From positions 1 to 64,000 of the forward strand of contig FOUN01000012.1 in assembly GCA_900114885.1 (NCBI GenBank): DNA of 64,000 nt, given 5' to 3'. The position numbers and the translations under genes were made by a program. The DNA comes from Psychrobacillus psychrodurans. GTDB lineage: Bacteria > Bacillota > Bacilli > Bacillales_A > Planococcaceae. Positions within the stretch are counted from its first letter, which is position 1, and the number at the start of each line of letters is the position of its first letter. This document shows positions 8,812-17,464 of this stretch, piece after piece. The notes under the pieces were generated by a model. That model was given only the letters and a program-made list of their open reading frames with translations, did no database searches and was not told where the DNA came from.

Positions 8812-9014
8812 TATTTATCCCCTCCGTTAAAAGTAAATAATTCATCGACAGTTAAACTTAAATTTTTTGCCAACTGAAAGGCTAAAACTAGACTCGGATC
8901 ATACTTGTTATTTTCTATTGCATTAATCGTCTGTCTCGAAACTCCACACAGCTTTGCTAACTCATCTTGGGAAACTTTTTTATCCTTACGTGCTCTTTTT
9001 ATTATATTTTCCAC
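8811..9014 (-). CDS. XRE/Cro-CI family transcriptional regulator
   Basis: This 67-residue protein is a single helix-turn-helix domain: KVSQDELAKLCGVSRQTINAIENNKYDPSLVLAFQLAKNL, where GVSRQTINAIE is the recognition helix. Small regulators of this type usually repress their own promoter together with a linked membrane protein gene, and that layout is seen here. I prefer the GTG at 9014, six bases after AGGTG, to a GTG at 9023. Two palindromes sharing the TGTCAAA half-site flank the -10 box of the promoter in front of it and are the obvious operator candidates. The signal sensed is unknown. Confidence 0.85.
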   Translation of the reverse strand: MENIIKRARKDKKVSQDELAKLCGVSRQTINAIENNKYDPSLVLAFQLAKNLSLTVDELFTFNGGDK

Positions 9015-9032
9015 CGAAAACACCTCACATCA

Positions 9033-9096
9033 TGTCAAATATGTTTGACATTTATATTATAAAAAATACCATTAAAAATGTCAAACATGTTTTACA
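9033..9096 (-). promoter_or_regulatory. Promoter with two palindromic operators for the XRE operon
   Basis: On the minus strand TTGACA (9084-9079) and TATAAT (9061-9056) are 17 bases apart, a near-perfect sigma-A promoter. TGTCAAATATGTTTGACA (9033-9050) is an exact palindrome covering the start site. TGTCAAACATGTTTTACA (9079-9096) is a one-mismatch copy covering the -35 box. Their centres are 46 bp apart. I infer autorepression by the XRE protein. Confidence 0.75.
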
Positions 9097-9151
9097 CATT
9101 TTTATATACAAAAAAATAGTGCAAACCATATGTTGGTTCACACTACTTTTA

Positions 9152-9562
9152 CTAATGACATGAAGGACAATTGCCGTAGATTTCAAACTTGTGATTTTCA
9201 ATCTCATAGCCAGGTATTGCATTTTGAAGCACTTCCATAGGGCAAAACGGAATTTCTTTAATATTGCCACAGGACATGCAGATAAAATGGTGATGATGAT
9301 GATCAGCCTCACACTGCATTCTAAAATGTTTTTCTCCAGTTAACTCAGTCTCTTCCAAAATCCCCAGATCCACAAATGTACTTAAATTTCTATAAATCGT
9401 ATCATAGCTCATCCCAGGATGTTCTTTTTTCATCACATTAAGAATGTCTTTAGCAGTTATATATTTTTCAGTCTCTGAAAAAATACTAAGAATTTGTTCA
9501 CGTTTATCTGTTTTTTTGAAACCTTTATTTTTTAGAATGTCCCATGCTTTTTCTATGTTCAT
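9152..9562 (-). CDS. zur: Fur-family zinc uptake regulator
   Basis: The 136-residue protein has the Fur fold: a winged helix (GFKKTDKREQILSIF, MSYDTIYRNLSTFVDLGILEE) and a metal-binding dimerization domain. The latter has a His-rich sensor stretch (CEADHHHHHFICMSCGNIKEIPFC) and a C-terminal NCPSC, which with CMSC supplies the structural zinc site. Linkage to a znuC-znuB transporter and to a Zur-like box at 11192 makes Zur more likely than PerR or Fur. B. subtilis zur (yqfV) also sits next to yqfW. Its start overlaps the znuB stop by four bases, so repressor and transporter form one operon. Confidence 0.9.
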   Translation of the reverse strand: MNIEKAWDILKNKGFKKTDKREQILSIFSETEKYITAKDILNVMKKEHPGMSYDTIYRNLSTFVDLGILEETELTGEKHFRMQCEADHHHHHFICMSCGNIKEIPFCPMEVLQNAIPGYEIENHKFEIYGNCPSCH

Positions 9563-10407
9563 CCTGAAACAGCTCCCTTGCTTCCAATCTTTTTCGAAAA
9601 AATAGTTAGAAGTAAAATAATAATCGATGTAACAACAATTGTTCCACCTGGTGCTAAATCTAAATAGAATGCACTAACAAGACCGATAACAACAGACAAC
9701 TCGCCGAATATTACAGATAGCAAAATCGCTTGTTTAAAGCTTTTGGATATACGCATAGCTGCAGCTACCGGCAATGTCATAAGCGACGATACAAGTAGGA
9801 TACCAACAATTCGCATGGATCCTGCAATAACTAATGCGGTCACAATCATAAACAAAACATGAATCCATTTTGCGGGAAGACCCGATGCTTTGGCATATTC
9901 CTCGTCAAAAGAAAGAACAAATAGTTCTTTAAAAAATAAACTTAAAAATATTATCACAATCAAAGCAATACCAATAATTATCCAAAGATCCTGACGACTT
10001 ACTGCAGATACAGAACCAAATAAATAACTAAATAGATCAGAACTAAATCCCTCTGCTAATGAGATAAAAATCGCACCAAATCCTAGACCAGCTGACATGA
10101 TAATTGGGATAGCAAGCTCTTCATAGTGTTTATACAATCTTCTTAATCTCTCAATAAACAATGAACCAGTTACAGATGCTACAATCCCCAAATATAATGG
10201 GTTTAATAAAGCAAGTGCCCCAATAGATTGACTTAAATATAGGCTACCAGCGATACCTGCTAACGTAACATGGCTCAATGCATCTGCTATTAACGAAAGC
10301 CTTCGCACGACGATAAATACACCTAATAGTGGAGCAATGAAACCGATGATTAAGCCCGAGGCAAAGGCATTTTGTAAAAACTCATACTGAAAAATAGACT
10401 CAATCAT
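9559..10407 (-). CDS. znuB: Zinc ABC transporter, membrane permease
   Basis: This 282-residue protein is an ABC-3 family permease with about eight membrane helices; FIAPLLGVFIVVRRLSLIADALSHVTLAGIA near the N-terminus contains the family's conserved segment. It forms the membrane channel for zinc (or manganese) brought by a solute-binding protein that is not encoded in this window. It overlaps the ATPase gene by four bases upstream and zur by four bases downstream. Zinc specificity is inferred from the linked zur gene and the Zur box. Confidence 0.9.
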   Translation of the reverse strand: MIESIFQYEFLQNAFASGLIIGFIAPLLGVFIVVRRLSLIADALSHVTLAGIAGSLYLSQSIGALALLNPLYLGIVASVTGSLFIERLRRLYKHYEELAIPIIMSAGLGFGAIFISLAEGFSSDLFSYLFGSVSAVSRQDLWIIIGIALIVIIFLSLFFKELFVLSFDEEYAKASGLPAKWIHVLFMIVTALVIAGSMRIVGILLVSSLMTLPVAAAMRISKSFKQAILLSVIFGELSVVIGLVSAFYLDLAPGGTIVVTSIIILLLTIFSKKIGSKGAVSG

Positions 10408-11171
10408 GATTTCACCTCACTTTGGTGATCGACTTTACGTACTGCATGTCCATACCACGCTTCCAATTGTTCGTCACTCATCTGATCCATATCATTTTTA
10501 AAGCCATGAAAATGAATGCGCTGATTCAAACAAGCCACGTGGCTAATACTCTTTGATACTGCATCAACGTCATGTGTAACTAAAACAATCGTAATATTAT
10601 GTTCCCGATTTAAATGGCTTAACATATTATAAAAAGATTTTACATTTTTGCTATCTACTCCTACTGTTGGCTCGTCTAGTATCAATATATTGGGATTACT
10701 AATTAATGCTCTGGCGATAAATACACGCTGTTGTTGCCCTCCAGAAAGGTCACCTATATTCTTCATAGAGAATTCGTCCATACCTACTGATTTTAATGCT
10801 TGCTTTACTAGTTTATCTACATTTGCTGGGTATCGGTGAAATAATCCAGTTTTCTTAACTAAACCGCTTCTTACAACCTCAGTTACAGTAGCAGGAAAAC
10901 CAGTATTAAACGAATTTGACTTTTGTGAAACATAACCAATGCGTTCTTTATCTTTAAACTGAGTTACTGGTTTCCCAAAAAGAAGTACTTCCCCTTTTGT
11001 CGGTTTTAAAAGCCCTAGGATTATTTTTAATAATGTAGATTTGCCAGAACCATTTGGTCCAATAATAGCTAAAAAGTCACCTTCTGCTATGGTTAAATTT
11101 ATATCTGTTAAAGCCTTGGTTTGTTCGTATTGATACGAAATATTATGTAGGTTGATCAATGGGGTTCCCAT
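10404..11171 (-). CDS. znuC: Zinc ABC transporter, ATP-binding protein
   Basis: The 255-residue ATPase powers metal uptake through ZnuB. The Walker A is GPNGSGKS (near residue 38), the Q-loop is in YVSQKSN, the signature is LSGGQQQR, the Walker B is ILILDEPT, and the switch histidine is in LVTHD. The ATG at 11171 follows GAGGAATAATA. It is the first gene of the znuC-znuB-zur operon and is preceded by a sigma-A promoter and a Zur-like box. No substrate-binding protein gene is next to it, so that component must be encoded elsewhere. Confidence 0.92.
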   Translation of the reverse strand: MGTPLINLHNISYQYEQTKALTDINLTIAEGDFLAIIGPNGSGKSTLLKIILGLLKPTKGEVLLFGKPVTQFKDKERIGYVSQKSNSFNTGFPATVTEVVRSGLVKKTGLFHRYPANVDKLVKQALKSVGMDEFSMKNIGDLSGGQQQRVFIARALISNPNILILDEPTVGVDSKNVKSFYNMLSHLNREHNITIVLVTHDVDAVSKSISHVACLNQRIHFHGFKNDMDQMSDEQLEAWYGHAVRKVDHQSEVKS

Positions 11172-11191
11172 TATTATTCCTCGATTCTAAT

Positions 11192-11206
11192 TAAGAATGA
11201 TTACGA
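11192..11206 (-). promoter_or_regulatory. Zur box in the znuC-yqfT intergenic region
   Basis: On the minus strand TCGTAATCATTCTTA matches the B. subtilis Zur/Fur-type box TCGTAATNATTACGA with the left half intact. It lies between the znuC start site and the znuC ribosome binding site, where a bound repressor would block the operon in zinc-replete cells. Confidence 0.7.
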
Positions 11207-11219
11207 TTTACAAAGTTAA

Positions 11220-11248
11220 AGTATAATCCAAAACGCGCCATGTGTAAA
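11220..11248 (-). promoter_or_regulatory. Sigma-A promoter of znuC-znuB-zur
   Basis: On the minus strand TTTACA (11248-11243) and TATACT (11225-11220) are 17 bases apart. A plus-strand TATAAT (11222-11227) overlaps the same -10 region and may serve yqfT, making a tightly overlapped divergent promoter pair. Confidence 0.6.
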
Positions 11249-11273
11249 TAAAATTGCTTGAAAGGATGTTTTT

Positions 11274-11534
11274 CTGGATATCCATAAATTTATTCAGCAG
11301 CTACAAACATGTACATTAAAGGAGTTTAAAACAATTGTAAAAGGTTTTGATATTCAAATATCAGATAAAGAATTGAAAAGTGTGCATCCACTATTAAAAG
11401 AAATTTCACTTTCCTGGGTTGTTTTCGGGGTTCCACTCGCTATTCAACAAAAATTGATACAAATACTTGGGGAACAACGTGCTATGGATCTTTATAAAGA
11501 AATAAAAGAAAAGGCACCATCTTCCTTTAGTTAA
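11274..11534 (+). CDS. DUF2624 family protein (YqfT-like), CTG start
   Basis: An open frame of 86 codons encodes a small soluble helical protein beginning (M)DIHKFIQQLQTCTLKEF. It has a central ISDKELKSVHPLLKEI stretch and a C-terminal helix around IQQKLIQILGEQRAMDLYKEI, which fits DUF2624 in length and layout. The frame contains no ATG, GTG or TTG near its 5' end after the in-frame TGA at 11259. The best start is CTG at 11274, seven bases after AAAGGA, so automated callers may miss it. Position between zur/znuC and nfo matches B. subtilis yqfT. Function unknown; the family call is from memory. Confidence 0.68.
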   Translation: MDIHKFIQQLQTCTLKEFKTIVKGFDIQISDKELKSVHPLLKEISLSWVVFGVPLAIQQKLIQILGEQRAMDLYKEIKEKAPSSFS

Positions 11535-11617
11535 AAGAAGATAATACCCTTCAGTTTCTGCTAATAACAAAGTATATAATTCTTATTATTTGATAATCTG
11601 TTCAAGTTCAGCGCCTA

Positions 11618-11725
11618 GCCCCACGAGTCCTTCGGTATTTCTGCAAAGTAAAAGAATACCTTTACACGTTAAATACTTTAGGCACTTGTCCGGGCTTACG
11701 GCTTACATAGACGCTTTCACTTACA
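11618..11725 (-). repeat. Dispersed intergenic repeat, family R2 (minus orientation)
   Basis: On the minus strand it runs from GAAAGCGTC through CCCGGACAAGTGCC to GGGGCTAGGCGCTGAA. A second copy, plus orientation, is at 32918-33042 (CCCTGACAATCG...GGGGCTGGTCGCTGAA). Both occupy gaps between genes and contain a central hairpin. The nearby 11535-11617 shows no gene. Confidence 0.5.
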
Positions 11726-11731
11726 GCTTTC

Positions 11732-12616
11732 TTAGCGTAACGCATCGATAGCTTCTGGATTAAACTGTTTGTTTCGAAGCATTTCAATCTCATACTTATA
11801 TGGGGCTTCCTTCGATTTAGCGTCTACACCAACAAATGGTGTTTCTAAAATTTTTGGAAGCTCCATCAATTGAGGATGGTGAACGATGTATTGTAATGTT
11901 TCAAATCCAATTTCACCAAAACCAATATTTTCATGTCTATCTTTTGCTGCTCCACATACATTTTTACTATCATTAATGTGAATTACTTTTAAACGATCAA
12001 TACCAATTATTTTATCAAACTCATTTAGGACTCCATCAAAATCGTCTACAATATTATAACCAGCATCATGAATATGACATGTGTCCATGCAAATGGATAA
12101 TCGATGATTGTTCACAACTCCGTTTATGATCTGTGCAAGCTCATCAAAAGAGCGACCACATTCTGACCCTTTTCCTGCCATAGTCTCTAAAGCTATTTGA
12201 ACTGGGAAGTCGGTTGCTAGTACTTCATTTAAACCTTCAATAATTCTAGCAATACCAGCATCTGCTCCAGCTCCCACATGGGCTCCTGGATGCAAGACAA
12301 TTTGAGTCGCACCAATATTTGCAGTTCGTTCTATTTCTTTTTGTAGAAACTCTACACCAAGGGCGAAAGTCTCCGGTTTTGTCGTATTTCCTAAATTGAT
12401 AATATAAGGAGCATGTACAACTATATTGGACATCCCATTTTCTTTCATATGTGCAATACCAGCTTCAATATTCAATTCTTCAATTGGTTTTCTTCTAGTA
12501 TTTTGTGGAGCACCAGTGTAAATCATAAAGGTATTTGCACCATATGATGCAGCTTCCTTACTTGAACCCAGCAGCATTTCTTTTCCACTCATAGAAACAT
12601 GTGAACCTAATAACAT
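11732..12616 (-). CDS. nfo: Endonuclease IV (AP endonuclease)
   Basis: The 294-residue TIM-barrel enzyme cuts DNA 5' of abasic sites in base excision repair and acts in spore DNA repair in B. subtilis. Metal-site segments are visible in order: [53 protein letters not shown] and [10 protein letters not shown], as expected for the trinuclear zinc site. The ATG at 12616 follows AAGGAGCTGCTGTC. It lies 12 bases downstream of cshB and is probably co-transcribed with it, as yqfR-yqfS are neighbours in B. subtilis. Confidence 0.95.
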   Translation of the reverse strand: MLLGSHVSMSGKEMLLGSSKEAASYGANTFMIYTGAPQNTRRKPIEELNIEAGIAHMKENGMSNIVVHAPYIINLGNTTKPETFALGVEFLQKEIERTANIGATQIVLHPGAHVGAGADAGIARIIEGLNEVLATDFPVQIALETMAGKGSECGRSFDELAQIINGVVNNHRLSICMDTCHIHDAGYNIVDDFDGVLNEFDKIIGIDRLKVIHINDSKNVCGAAKDRHENIGFGEIGFETLQYIVHHPQLMELPKILETPFVGVDAKSKEAPYKYEIEMLRNKQFNPEAIDALR

Positions 12617-12628
12617 GACAGCAGCTCC

Positions 12629-13927
12629 TTATTTCTTACGGTTTTTAATACGTCTCTCTCTTTTCTTTACTTTATCCATTTCCCATTTCATATTACGCTT
12701 GTAGCCAGGTTTAACTTTTTTAGGCTTACGTACTAGGGACTTAGCTTTTGCATCTATCTCATTTTCATTTTTTGTACGGTTTTTTCGTGCGTGGCGCTCC
12801 TTAAGCTCTGACCATTCTCCATCAATCACATCTTTATGCTCCAGAGGAATACCCATTTTTTCAAGACGTACTAGCGCATCTTCGTCCGATGGTTCATATA
12901 ATGAAATTGCAATGCCTGTCATTCCAGCACGTGCTGTTCTTCCTACACGATGAACGAAAAACTCTAAATCGTCTGGAAGTTCATAGTTAATAACATGGCT
13001 GACACCAGGAATATCAATTCCGCGTGCAGCTAAGTCTGTTGCTACAATATACTGAAATTCTAGGTCATGTATTTGTTTCATCACTCGTTTACGGTCACGT
13101 GGCGAAATATCCCCATGAACTATACCAACTTTTACACCATTTCCTTGTAAATAGTTAGCTACTTCATCTGCATGTTGTTTCGTATTTGCAAATATAATTG
13201 CTAGGTATGGATTAATACCTTCCATTACATCAAGTAAACGTTTCTTCCTAGATTTGCTTCGAACTGGAGTTACAATAAATTCAATACCCTCTGCTACTCG
13301 ACGTTTCTCGCCTATTTTAATATGAACAGGTGAATCCATATATTTTTTTAAGAAAGGTTGTAATTTCTCTGGAATTGTAGCAGAAAATACAAACATTTCT
13401 AGTTTCTCAGGCATGCGAGATGCAAACTGATCGATCTCATTGATAAAACCTAGATCGAAAGCTAAGTCAGCTTCATCAACAACTAAAACATTAGAGGTAT
13501 GAACAAGTAATGCTTGCTCTACTGTAAGATCACGTAGTCTACCTGGTGTTCCAACAACAATTTGTGGTTGTGTTTTAAGTTTTTCGATTGAACGGGCTTT
13601 GTCCGTTCCACCAATAAATAATTTTGTTTGGATTTCTGTTCCTTCTACTAGCTTGTTCAACTCATTATAAATTTGTGTTGCAAGCTCTCTTGTTGGTGAT
13701 GTAATAACTGCTTGTACTTCTATTTTACTAGCATCTATTTTTTCAACAATTGGGATCAAAAAACTATGTGTTTTTCCTGTTCCAGTATGTGCTTGGCCAA
13801 TCGCACTTTTCCCCTTTAAAACAAGTGGAATCATTTCTCTTTGAATTGGCGTTGGTTCTTGGAAGCCTAATTTTTCTATTGCGTCTAGTAAAAAAGGCTG
13901 AAAACTATAATCTGTATATTTGGACAT
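12629..13927 (-). CDS. cshB: DEAD-box ATP-dependent RNA helicase CshB
   Basis: The 432-residue helicase unwinds structured RNA and in B. subtilis helps at low temperature. Motifs in order are the Q motif (LGFQEPTPIQREMIP), motif I AHTGTGKT, Ia PTRELA, GTPGR, II VDEAD, III SAT, then HGDISPRDR, ATDLAARGID and HRVGRTARAG. A strongly basic C-terminal tail (about residues 375-432, Lys/Arg-rich) should bind RNA. Assignment to CshB rather than CshA rests on the position next to nfo and the yqf gene context. The ATG at 13927 has an AGGGAGTGACGTAGG-type leader. Confidence 0.92.
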   Translation of the reverse strand: MSKYTDYSFQPFLLDAIEKLGFQEPTPIQREMIPLVLKGKSAIGQAHTGTGKTHSFLIPIVEKIDASKIEVQAVITSPTRELATQIYNELNKLVEGTEIQTKLFIGGTDKARSIEKLKTQPQIVVGTPGRLRDLTVEQALLVHTSNVLVVDEADLAFDLGFINEIDQFASRMPEKLEMFVFSATIPEKLQPFLKKYMDSPVHIKIGEKRRVAEGIEFIVTPVRSKSRKKRLLDVMEGINPYLAIIFANTKQHADEVANYLQGNGVKVGIVHGDISPRDRKRVMKQIHDLEFQYIVATDLAARGIDIPGVSHVINYELPDDLEFFVHRVGRTARAGMTGIAISLYEPSDEDALVRLEKMGIPLEHKDVIDGEWSELKERHARKNRTKNENEIDAKAKSLVRKPKKVKPGYKRNMKWEMDKVKKRERRIKNRKK

Positions 13928-14031
13928 CCTACGTCACTCCCTCACATTTCTTTATTGTACCACGATTGTACATAAAACGTATAATTTGCATAGAATAGAA
14001 TAGTCTTTGTTGTTCGAAAGGAGATGAAAAA

Positions 14032-14532
14032 ATGCGCTACCAATCTTTTTATCCATTTGCTCAAAATCGGGGAAATGATTTTTTTGGCATGTCCAATCCT
14101 AGCCCTAACCCCCAAAATGTTCCGAATAATAATCCCTTTGGCTTTTTTGGAGGAGAACAGGCTTCTCCACCACCTCCCCCTGCAGGACCGGCTACTAATT
14201 TTTTTAATCAGTTTCAATCAGCTCCCACAGGAGGCATTCAACAAGGTCAACCAATGACCAAAACAATGAGTTATTTACAAACAGCAGACAAATTCTTAAA
14301 TACAGCTCAGCAGCTTACGCCTATGGTTAGACAATTTGCTCCTATGATACAAAATGTTCCAGCTTTGTTAAAACTATACCGTGGTTTTCAATCCGTCCCA
14401 GCTGCTACAACTGCCGCTGCTGCAGGTAATGTAACTGCTTCTGCTGCCTCGTCTGCCGCAAGAGCAGCTAGTACTGCAACATCTGTAACTAACGGAGCCT
14501 CGATACCTAGAATATTTCAGCCTCCAATTTAA
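14032..14532 (+). CDS. YqfQ/VrrA family protein
   Basis: This 166-residue, low-complexity protein starts MRYQSFYPFAQNRG and has an Asn/Pro/Gly/Phe-rich N-terminal half with a run of prolines (PPPPPAGP). A conserved-looking middle follows (TMSYLQTADKFLNTAQQLTPMVRQFAPMIQNVPALLKLYRGF), then an alanine/serine-rich tail. This matches the YqfQ family; its B. anthracis relative VrrA contains a variable-number repeat. Function is unknown and no membrane helix is evident. The ATG follows AAAGGAGATGAAAAA. It lies between cshB and ispH as in B. subtilis, and is transcribed divergently from cshB. Confidence 0.78.
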   Translation: MRYQSFYPFAQNRGNDFFGMSNPSPNPQNVPNNNPFGFFGGEQASPPPPPAGPATNFFNQFQSAPTGGIQQGQPMTKTMSYLQTADKFLNTAQQLTPMVRQFAPMIQNVPALLKLYRGFQSVPAATTAAAAGNVTASAASSAARAASTATSVTNGASIPRIFQPPI

Positions 14533-14536
14533 AGTT

Positions 14537-14565
14537 TTGTAATCATCCATGTGCTCCGTTATAAT
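14537..14565 (+). promoter_or_regulatory. Sigma-A promoter for ispH
   Basis: TTGTAA (14537-14542) and TATAAT (14560-14565) are separated by 17 bases, 34 bases upstream of the ispH start. It begins immediately after the yqfQ stop codon. Confidence 0.7.
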
Positions 14566-14599
14566 ATGAGTATGCTCGTATTGAAGGGAGTTACGTAAA

Positions 14600-15577
14600 A
14601 TGATTGTACAAAAAATTTCGCCTAGAGGATACTGTTACGGTGTAGTAGATGCAATGGTTATTGCTCGTAATGCTGCACTAGACACCTCTCTTCCAAGGCC
14701 TATATATATTTTAGGAATGATAGTCCATAATAAACATGTAACTGATGCATTTGAAATGGACGGAATAATTACTTTAGACGGAGAAAATCGTTTAGATATA
14801 TTATCGAAAGTTGAAACAGGTACAGTAATTTTCACTGCTCACGGCGTTTCTCCAGAGGTAAAAGAGTTAGCTCGTAAAAAAGGGCTTGTTTCAATAGATG
14901 CAACATGTCCAGATGTTACAGTTACTCATGACCTTATTAGAGAAAAAACAGCTGAAGGCTACGATATTATTTATATCGGCAAAAAAGGACATCCTGAGCC
15001 AGAAGGTGCAATTGGGGTAGCTCCTGACAAAGTTCATCTAGTTCAAACATTAGAGGATGTTGAAAATTTAACAATCTCTGTTGAAAAACTTCTTGTTACC
15101 AATCAAACAACAATGTCTCAGTGGGATGTTGTGGATTTAATGAAAAAATTAGAAGAGAAATTCCCTCACATTGAAGTTCATAAAGAAATTTGCTTGGCTA
15201 CTCAAGTTCGTCAAGAAGCAGTAGCTGAACAGGCTGGAGAAGCAGAACTTTTAATAGTAGTAGGCGATCCGATGAGTAATAATTCTAATAGACTGACACA
15301 AGTTTCAGAGGAAATCGCTGGGACGCCTTCTTATAGAATTGGAGACATCTCTGATTTAAAATTGGAATGGTTGAATAATATTTCACATGTAGCTGTAACT
15401 GCAGGTGCCTCCACACCTACTCCTATCGTAAAAGAAGTTATTCACTTTTTAGAAAAGTACGATCCAAACGATCCTACAACTCACGATATAACGAAAAAAA
15501 CAGTACCAGAAAAAATTCTTCCTAAAATCAAAATACCAAAACCGGTAAACCGGATTGAACCTTATACAGTTAAATAA
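14600..15577 (+). CDS. ispH: 4-hydroxy-3-methylbut-2-enyl diphosphate reductase
   Basis: IspH (LytB) performs the last MEP-pathway step, reducing HMBPP to isopentenyl and dimethylallyl diphosphate. The 325-residue protein has the three iron-sulfur cysteines in GYCYGV, DATCPDV and [10 protein letters not shown], with HNKHV and HGV histidine motifs and the TNQTTMS and SNSNR/ASTPTPI substrate-binding loops (here SNNSNRL and AGASTPTPI). The ATG follows AAGGGAGTTACGTAAA. The C-terminal 30 residues ([14 protein letters not shown]) extend past the core as in other Bacillales. It has its own promoter and terminator. Confidence 0.96.
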   Translation: MIVQKISPRGYCYGVVDAMVIARNAALDTSLPRPIYILGMIVHNKHVTDAFEMDGIITLDGENRLDILSKVETGTVIFTAHGVSPEVKELARKKGLVSIDATCPDVTVTHDLIREKTAEGYDIIYIGKKGHPEPEGAIGVAPDKVHLVQTLEDVENLTISVEKLLVTNQTTMSQWDVVDLMKKLEEKFPHIEVHKEICLATQVRQEAVAEQAGEAELLIVVGDPMSNNSNRLTQVSEEIAGTPSYRIGDISDLKLEWLNNISHVAVTAGASTPTPIVKEVIHFLEKYDPNDPTTHDITKKTVPEKILPKIKIPKPVNRIEPYTVK

Positions 15578-15605
15578 AAAAGCTGCTCAAATGGGCAGCT
15601 TTTTT
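15576..15605. terminator. Bidirectional terminator between ispH and yqfO
   Basis: AAAAAGCTGC (from 15576) pairs with GCAGCTTTTT (to 15605-ish) around an eight-base loop; U-runs occur on both strands. It serves ispH (+) and the converging yqfO gene (-). Confidence 0.88.
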
Positions 15606-15617
15606 ATATACTTCCTA

Positions 15618-16736
15618 TTAAATTAATTGAAAGGGATCAGTTGAAATTTTTGAGGAGATGAATTCAACTAAGAGATTGTTCTGAATGCAAACCTCTGTCA
15701 TATACTCCGCAACTCCGTGCTTCATGATTTGTTCTACATGATGCCCTGGATCAATAACCGATAATCCAATAGCCTCTGCATCTTGCGCAACATGGAAATA
15801 CAAATCACCTGTTATAAATACATCTGCTCCAGCTCTTTTTGCTGTTTGTATATATTTGTTACCGTCTCCACCAAGTACAGCAACTTTCTGAACTTCTTGC
15901 GTTAAATCCCCTACAACCCTAACAAAAGGTACATTTAATTGCTTTTTAACTACTTCAGCATATTCAGCTAATATTAGTTTTTTAGGCAGTTTCCCAATTC
16001 TTCCTAGACCCTTTTTGTTTACTTCAGATTCCAGTATTATTAAATCATATGCAGGCTCTTCATATGGATGATTTGTCAACAATGCTTTTAATACCTTATT
16101 TTTTATAGAAACAGGAAACACTACTTCGATTTTATCCTCTTCTACTACTTCTAATTCATTCGCTTGTCCAATATAGGGGTTTGCTAAGTCTGAAGGTTTA
16201 AACCTTCCTTCCCCCGCTGATGTATAGCTGCATGATTGATATTCTCCAATTTGACCTGCACCAGCAATATCTAATGCAGCTCTTACCACATTTGTAGACT
16301 CTTTTGGTGTAAAAACTGCTAACTTCATCAGTTGTTCTGAGTTAGTTTGCTCAAGGATTTCTATATTTTCTAACTGCAAAGCATTAGCTAGTAAATCATT
16401 AACTCCACCTGTGGCGATGTCTAAATTCGTATGTGCAGCATATACGGCTATATCATTTTTTATCAATTTCTCGATTAAAATTCCTTGAGGTAAATCTGTA
16501 CGCATATTTTTCATTCCTCTATAAATAGGAGGATGATGAGCAATAATAAGCTCGCAGCCATTTTTAATCGCTTCTTCTACTGTATCGAGATTCACGTCTA
16601 AGGTAACCAAAACTTTTGTAATAGTTTTATTGAGAGTACCAATTTGTAAGCCTACTGTATCTCCATCGACTGCCAAAGATTTTGGTGCCCATTGTTCGAA
16701 AAGGGAAATAAGATGTTGTCCATTTGTTTCCTTCAT
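15618..16736 (-). CDS. Nif3-like dinuclear metal centre protein (YqfO)
   Basis: The 372-residue protein belongs to the NIF3/YqfO family. The N-terminal half has metal-binding motifs IIAHHPPIYRG and AAHTNLD, and the C-terminal half has FITGDLYFHVAQDA and DPGHHVEQ. Between them lies a PII/CutA-like insert (about residues 130-240, KLAVFTPKESTNVVRAAL to NHPYEEPAYDLI), as in B. subtilis YqfO; many Gram-negative Nif3 proteins lack it. The true substrate is unknown; GTP cyclohydrolase-type naming seen in databases is unproven. Its ATG is four bases past the trmK stop, so both are in one operon. Confidence 0.9.
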   Translation of the reverse strand: MKETNGQHLISLFEQWAPKSLAVDGDTVGLQIGTLNKTITKVLVTLDVNLDTVEEAIKNGCELIIAHHPPIYRGMKNMRTDLPQGILIEKLIKNDIAVYAAHTNLDIATGGVNDLLANALQLENIEILEQTNSEQLMKLAVFTPKESTNVVRAALDIAGAGQIGEYQSCSYTSAGEGRFKPSDLANPYIGQANELEVVEEDKIEVVFPVSIKNKVLKALLTNHPYEEPAYDLIILESEVNKKGLGRIGKLPKKLILAEYAEVVKKQLNVPFVRVVGDLTQEVQKVAVLGGDGNKYIQTAKRAGADVFITGDLYFHVAQDAEAIGLSVIDPGHHVEQIMKHGVAEYMTEVCIQNNLLVEFISSKISTDPFQLI

Positions 16737-16739
16737 CGT

Positions 16740-17429
16740 TTATAAAGTCTCCTTCACTAAGGCAATTTTGTATTCTAGTTCTTCTTTCTTTTGATGTACC
16801 TCAGTTCCTGGTATTTTGTTTAACTCATTTACTATTCGTAGCCATTCATTTAATTCATTGTTCCACTTCTTTTGATAGATAGGAGATTTTTCTTTACTTA
16901 GAATTGGACCAACTAGCAACTCCTTTTCTGATAACTTCATGATTCCTTTTTTTAACACAAGAATCTCATAAATTTTATCGTGTTCTTCCAGAATTACTTC
17001 CTGTTCTATTTTCCATTGTTCTTGAATAGCCCATTCTCGTATTGCTTTGGCATGTATATTTGGTTGTAATATTAGAGTATCCACCTTAGAAAGCTTGTCT
17101 TTCCCTGATTCTAGAATTGAGGCTATAAGTGGACCACCCATTCCAGCTATAGTAACTGTCTGAACATTGTCTACATCCGAGAATACCTCTAACCCGTTAC
17201 CGAAACGGACATCAATATTATTTTGTAAGCCTTCACTTATTACTTGTTTTTTCGCAGATTCGAATGGACCTTTTACAACCTCTCCAGCAATAGCTTTCGT
17301 TATAACACCTTCATGTACTAAAAAACATGGCAAGTATGCGTGATCACTACCGATATCCGCTAAAATAGTATTTTCTTTGACAAAGGAAGCAACTGTTTTC
17401 AGTCTTTCCGATAATTTTTTTGCATTCAT
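16740..17429 (-). CDS. trmK: tRNA (adenine(22)-N(1))-methyltransferase
   Basis: TrmK (YqfN) methylates N1 of A22 in tRNA using S-adenosylmethionine. The 229-residue protein has the SAM-binding motif I LADIGSDHAYLPCFL near residue 21, motif IV TIAGMGG, which is diagnostic for TrmK, and LQPNIHAKAIREW. A coiled-coil-like C-terminal region (Lys/Glu-rich, 180-229) matches the family. It is followed by yqfO four bases later. The upstream gene cccA is separated by a terminator, so trmK-yqfO likely has its own promoter. Confidence 0.93.
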   Translation of the reverse strand: MNAKKLSERLKTVASFVKENTILADIGSDHAYLPCFLVHEGVITKAIAGEVVKGPFESAKKQVISEGLQNNIDVRFGNGLEVFSDVDNVQTVTIAGMGGPLIASILESGKDKLSKVDTLILQPNIHAKAIREWAIQEQWKIEQEVILEEHDKIYEILVLKKGIMKLSEKELLVGPILSKEKSPIYQKKWNNELNEWLRIVNELNKIPGTEVHQKKEELEYKIALVKETL

Positions 17430-17464
17430 TTTTTCAACACCTCTTCATTAACTATTATAGCAAA

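Noticed and set aside
9052-9312. Minus-strand open frame over the zur end and XRE promoter
   Set aside because: It is a shadow of zur in another frame, and its end covers a clear promoter and operators.
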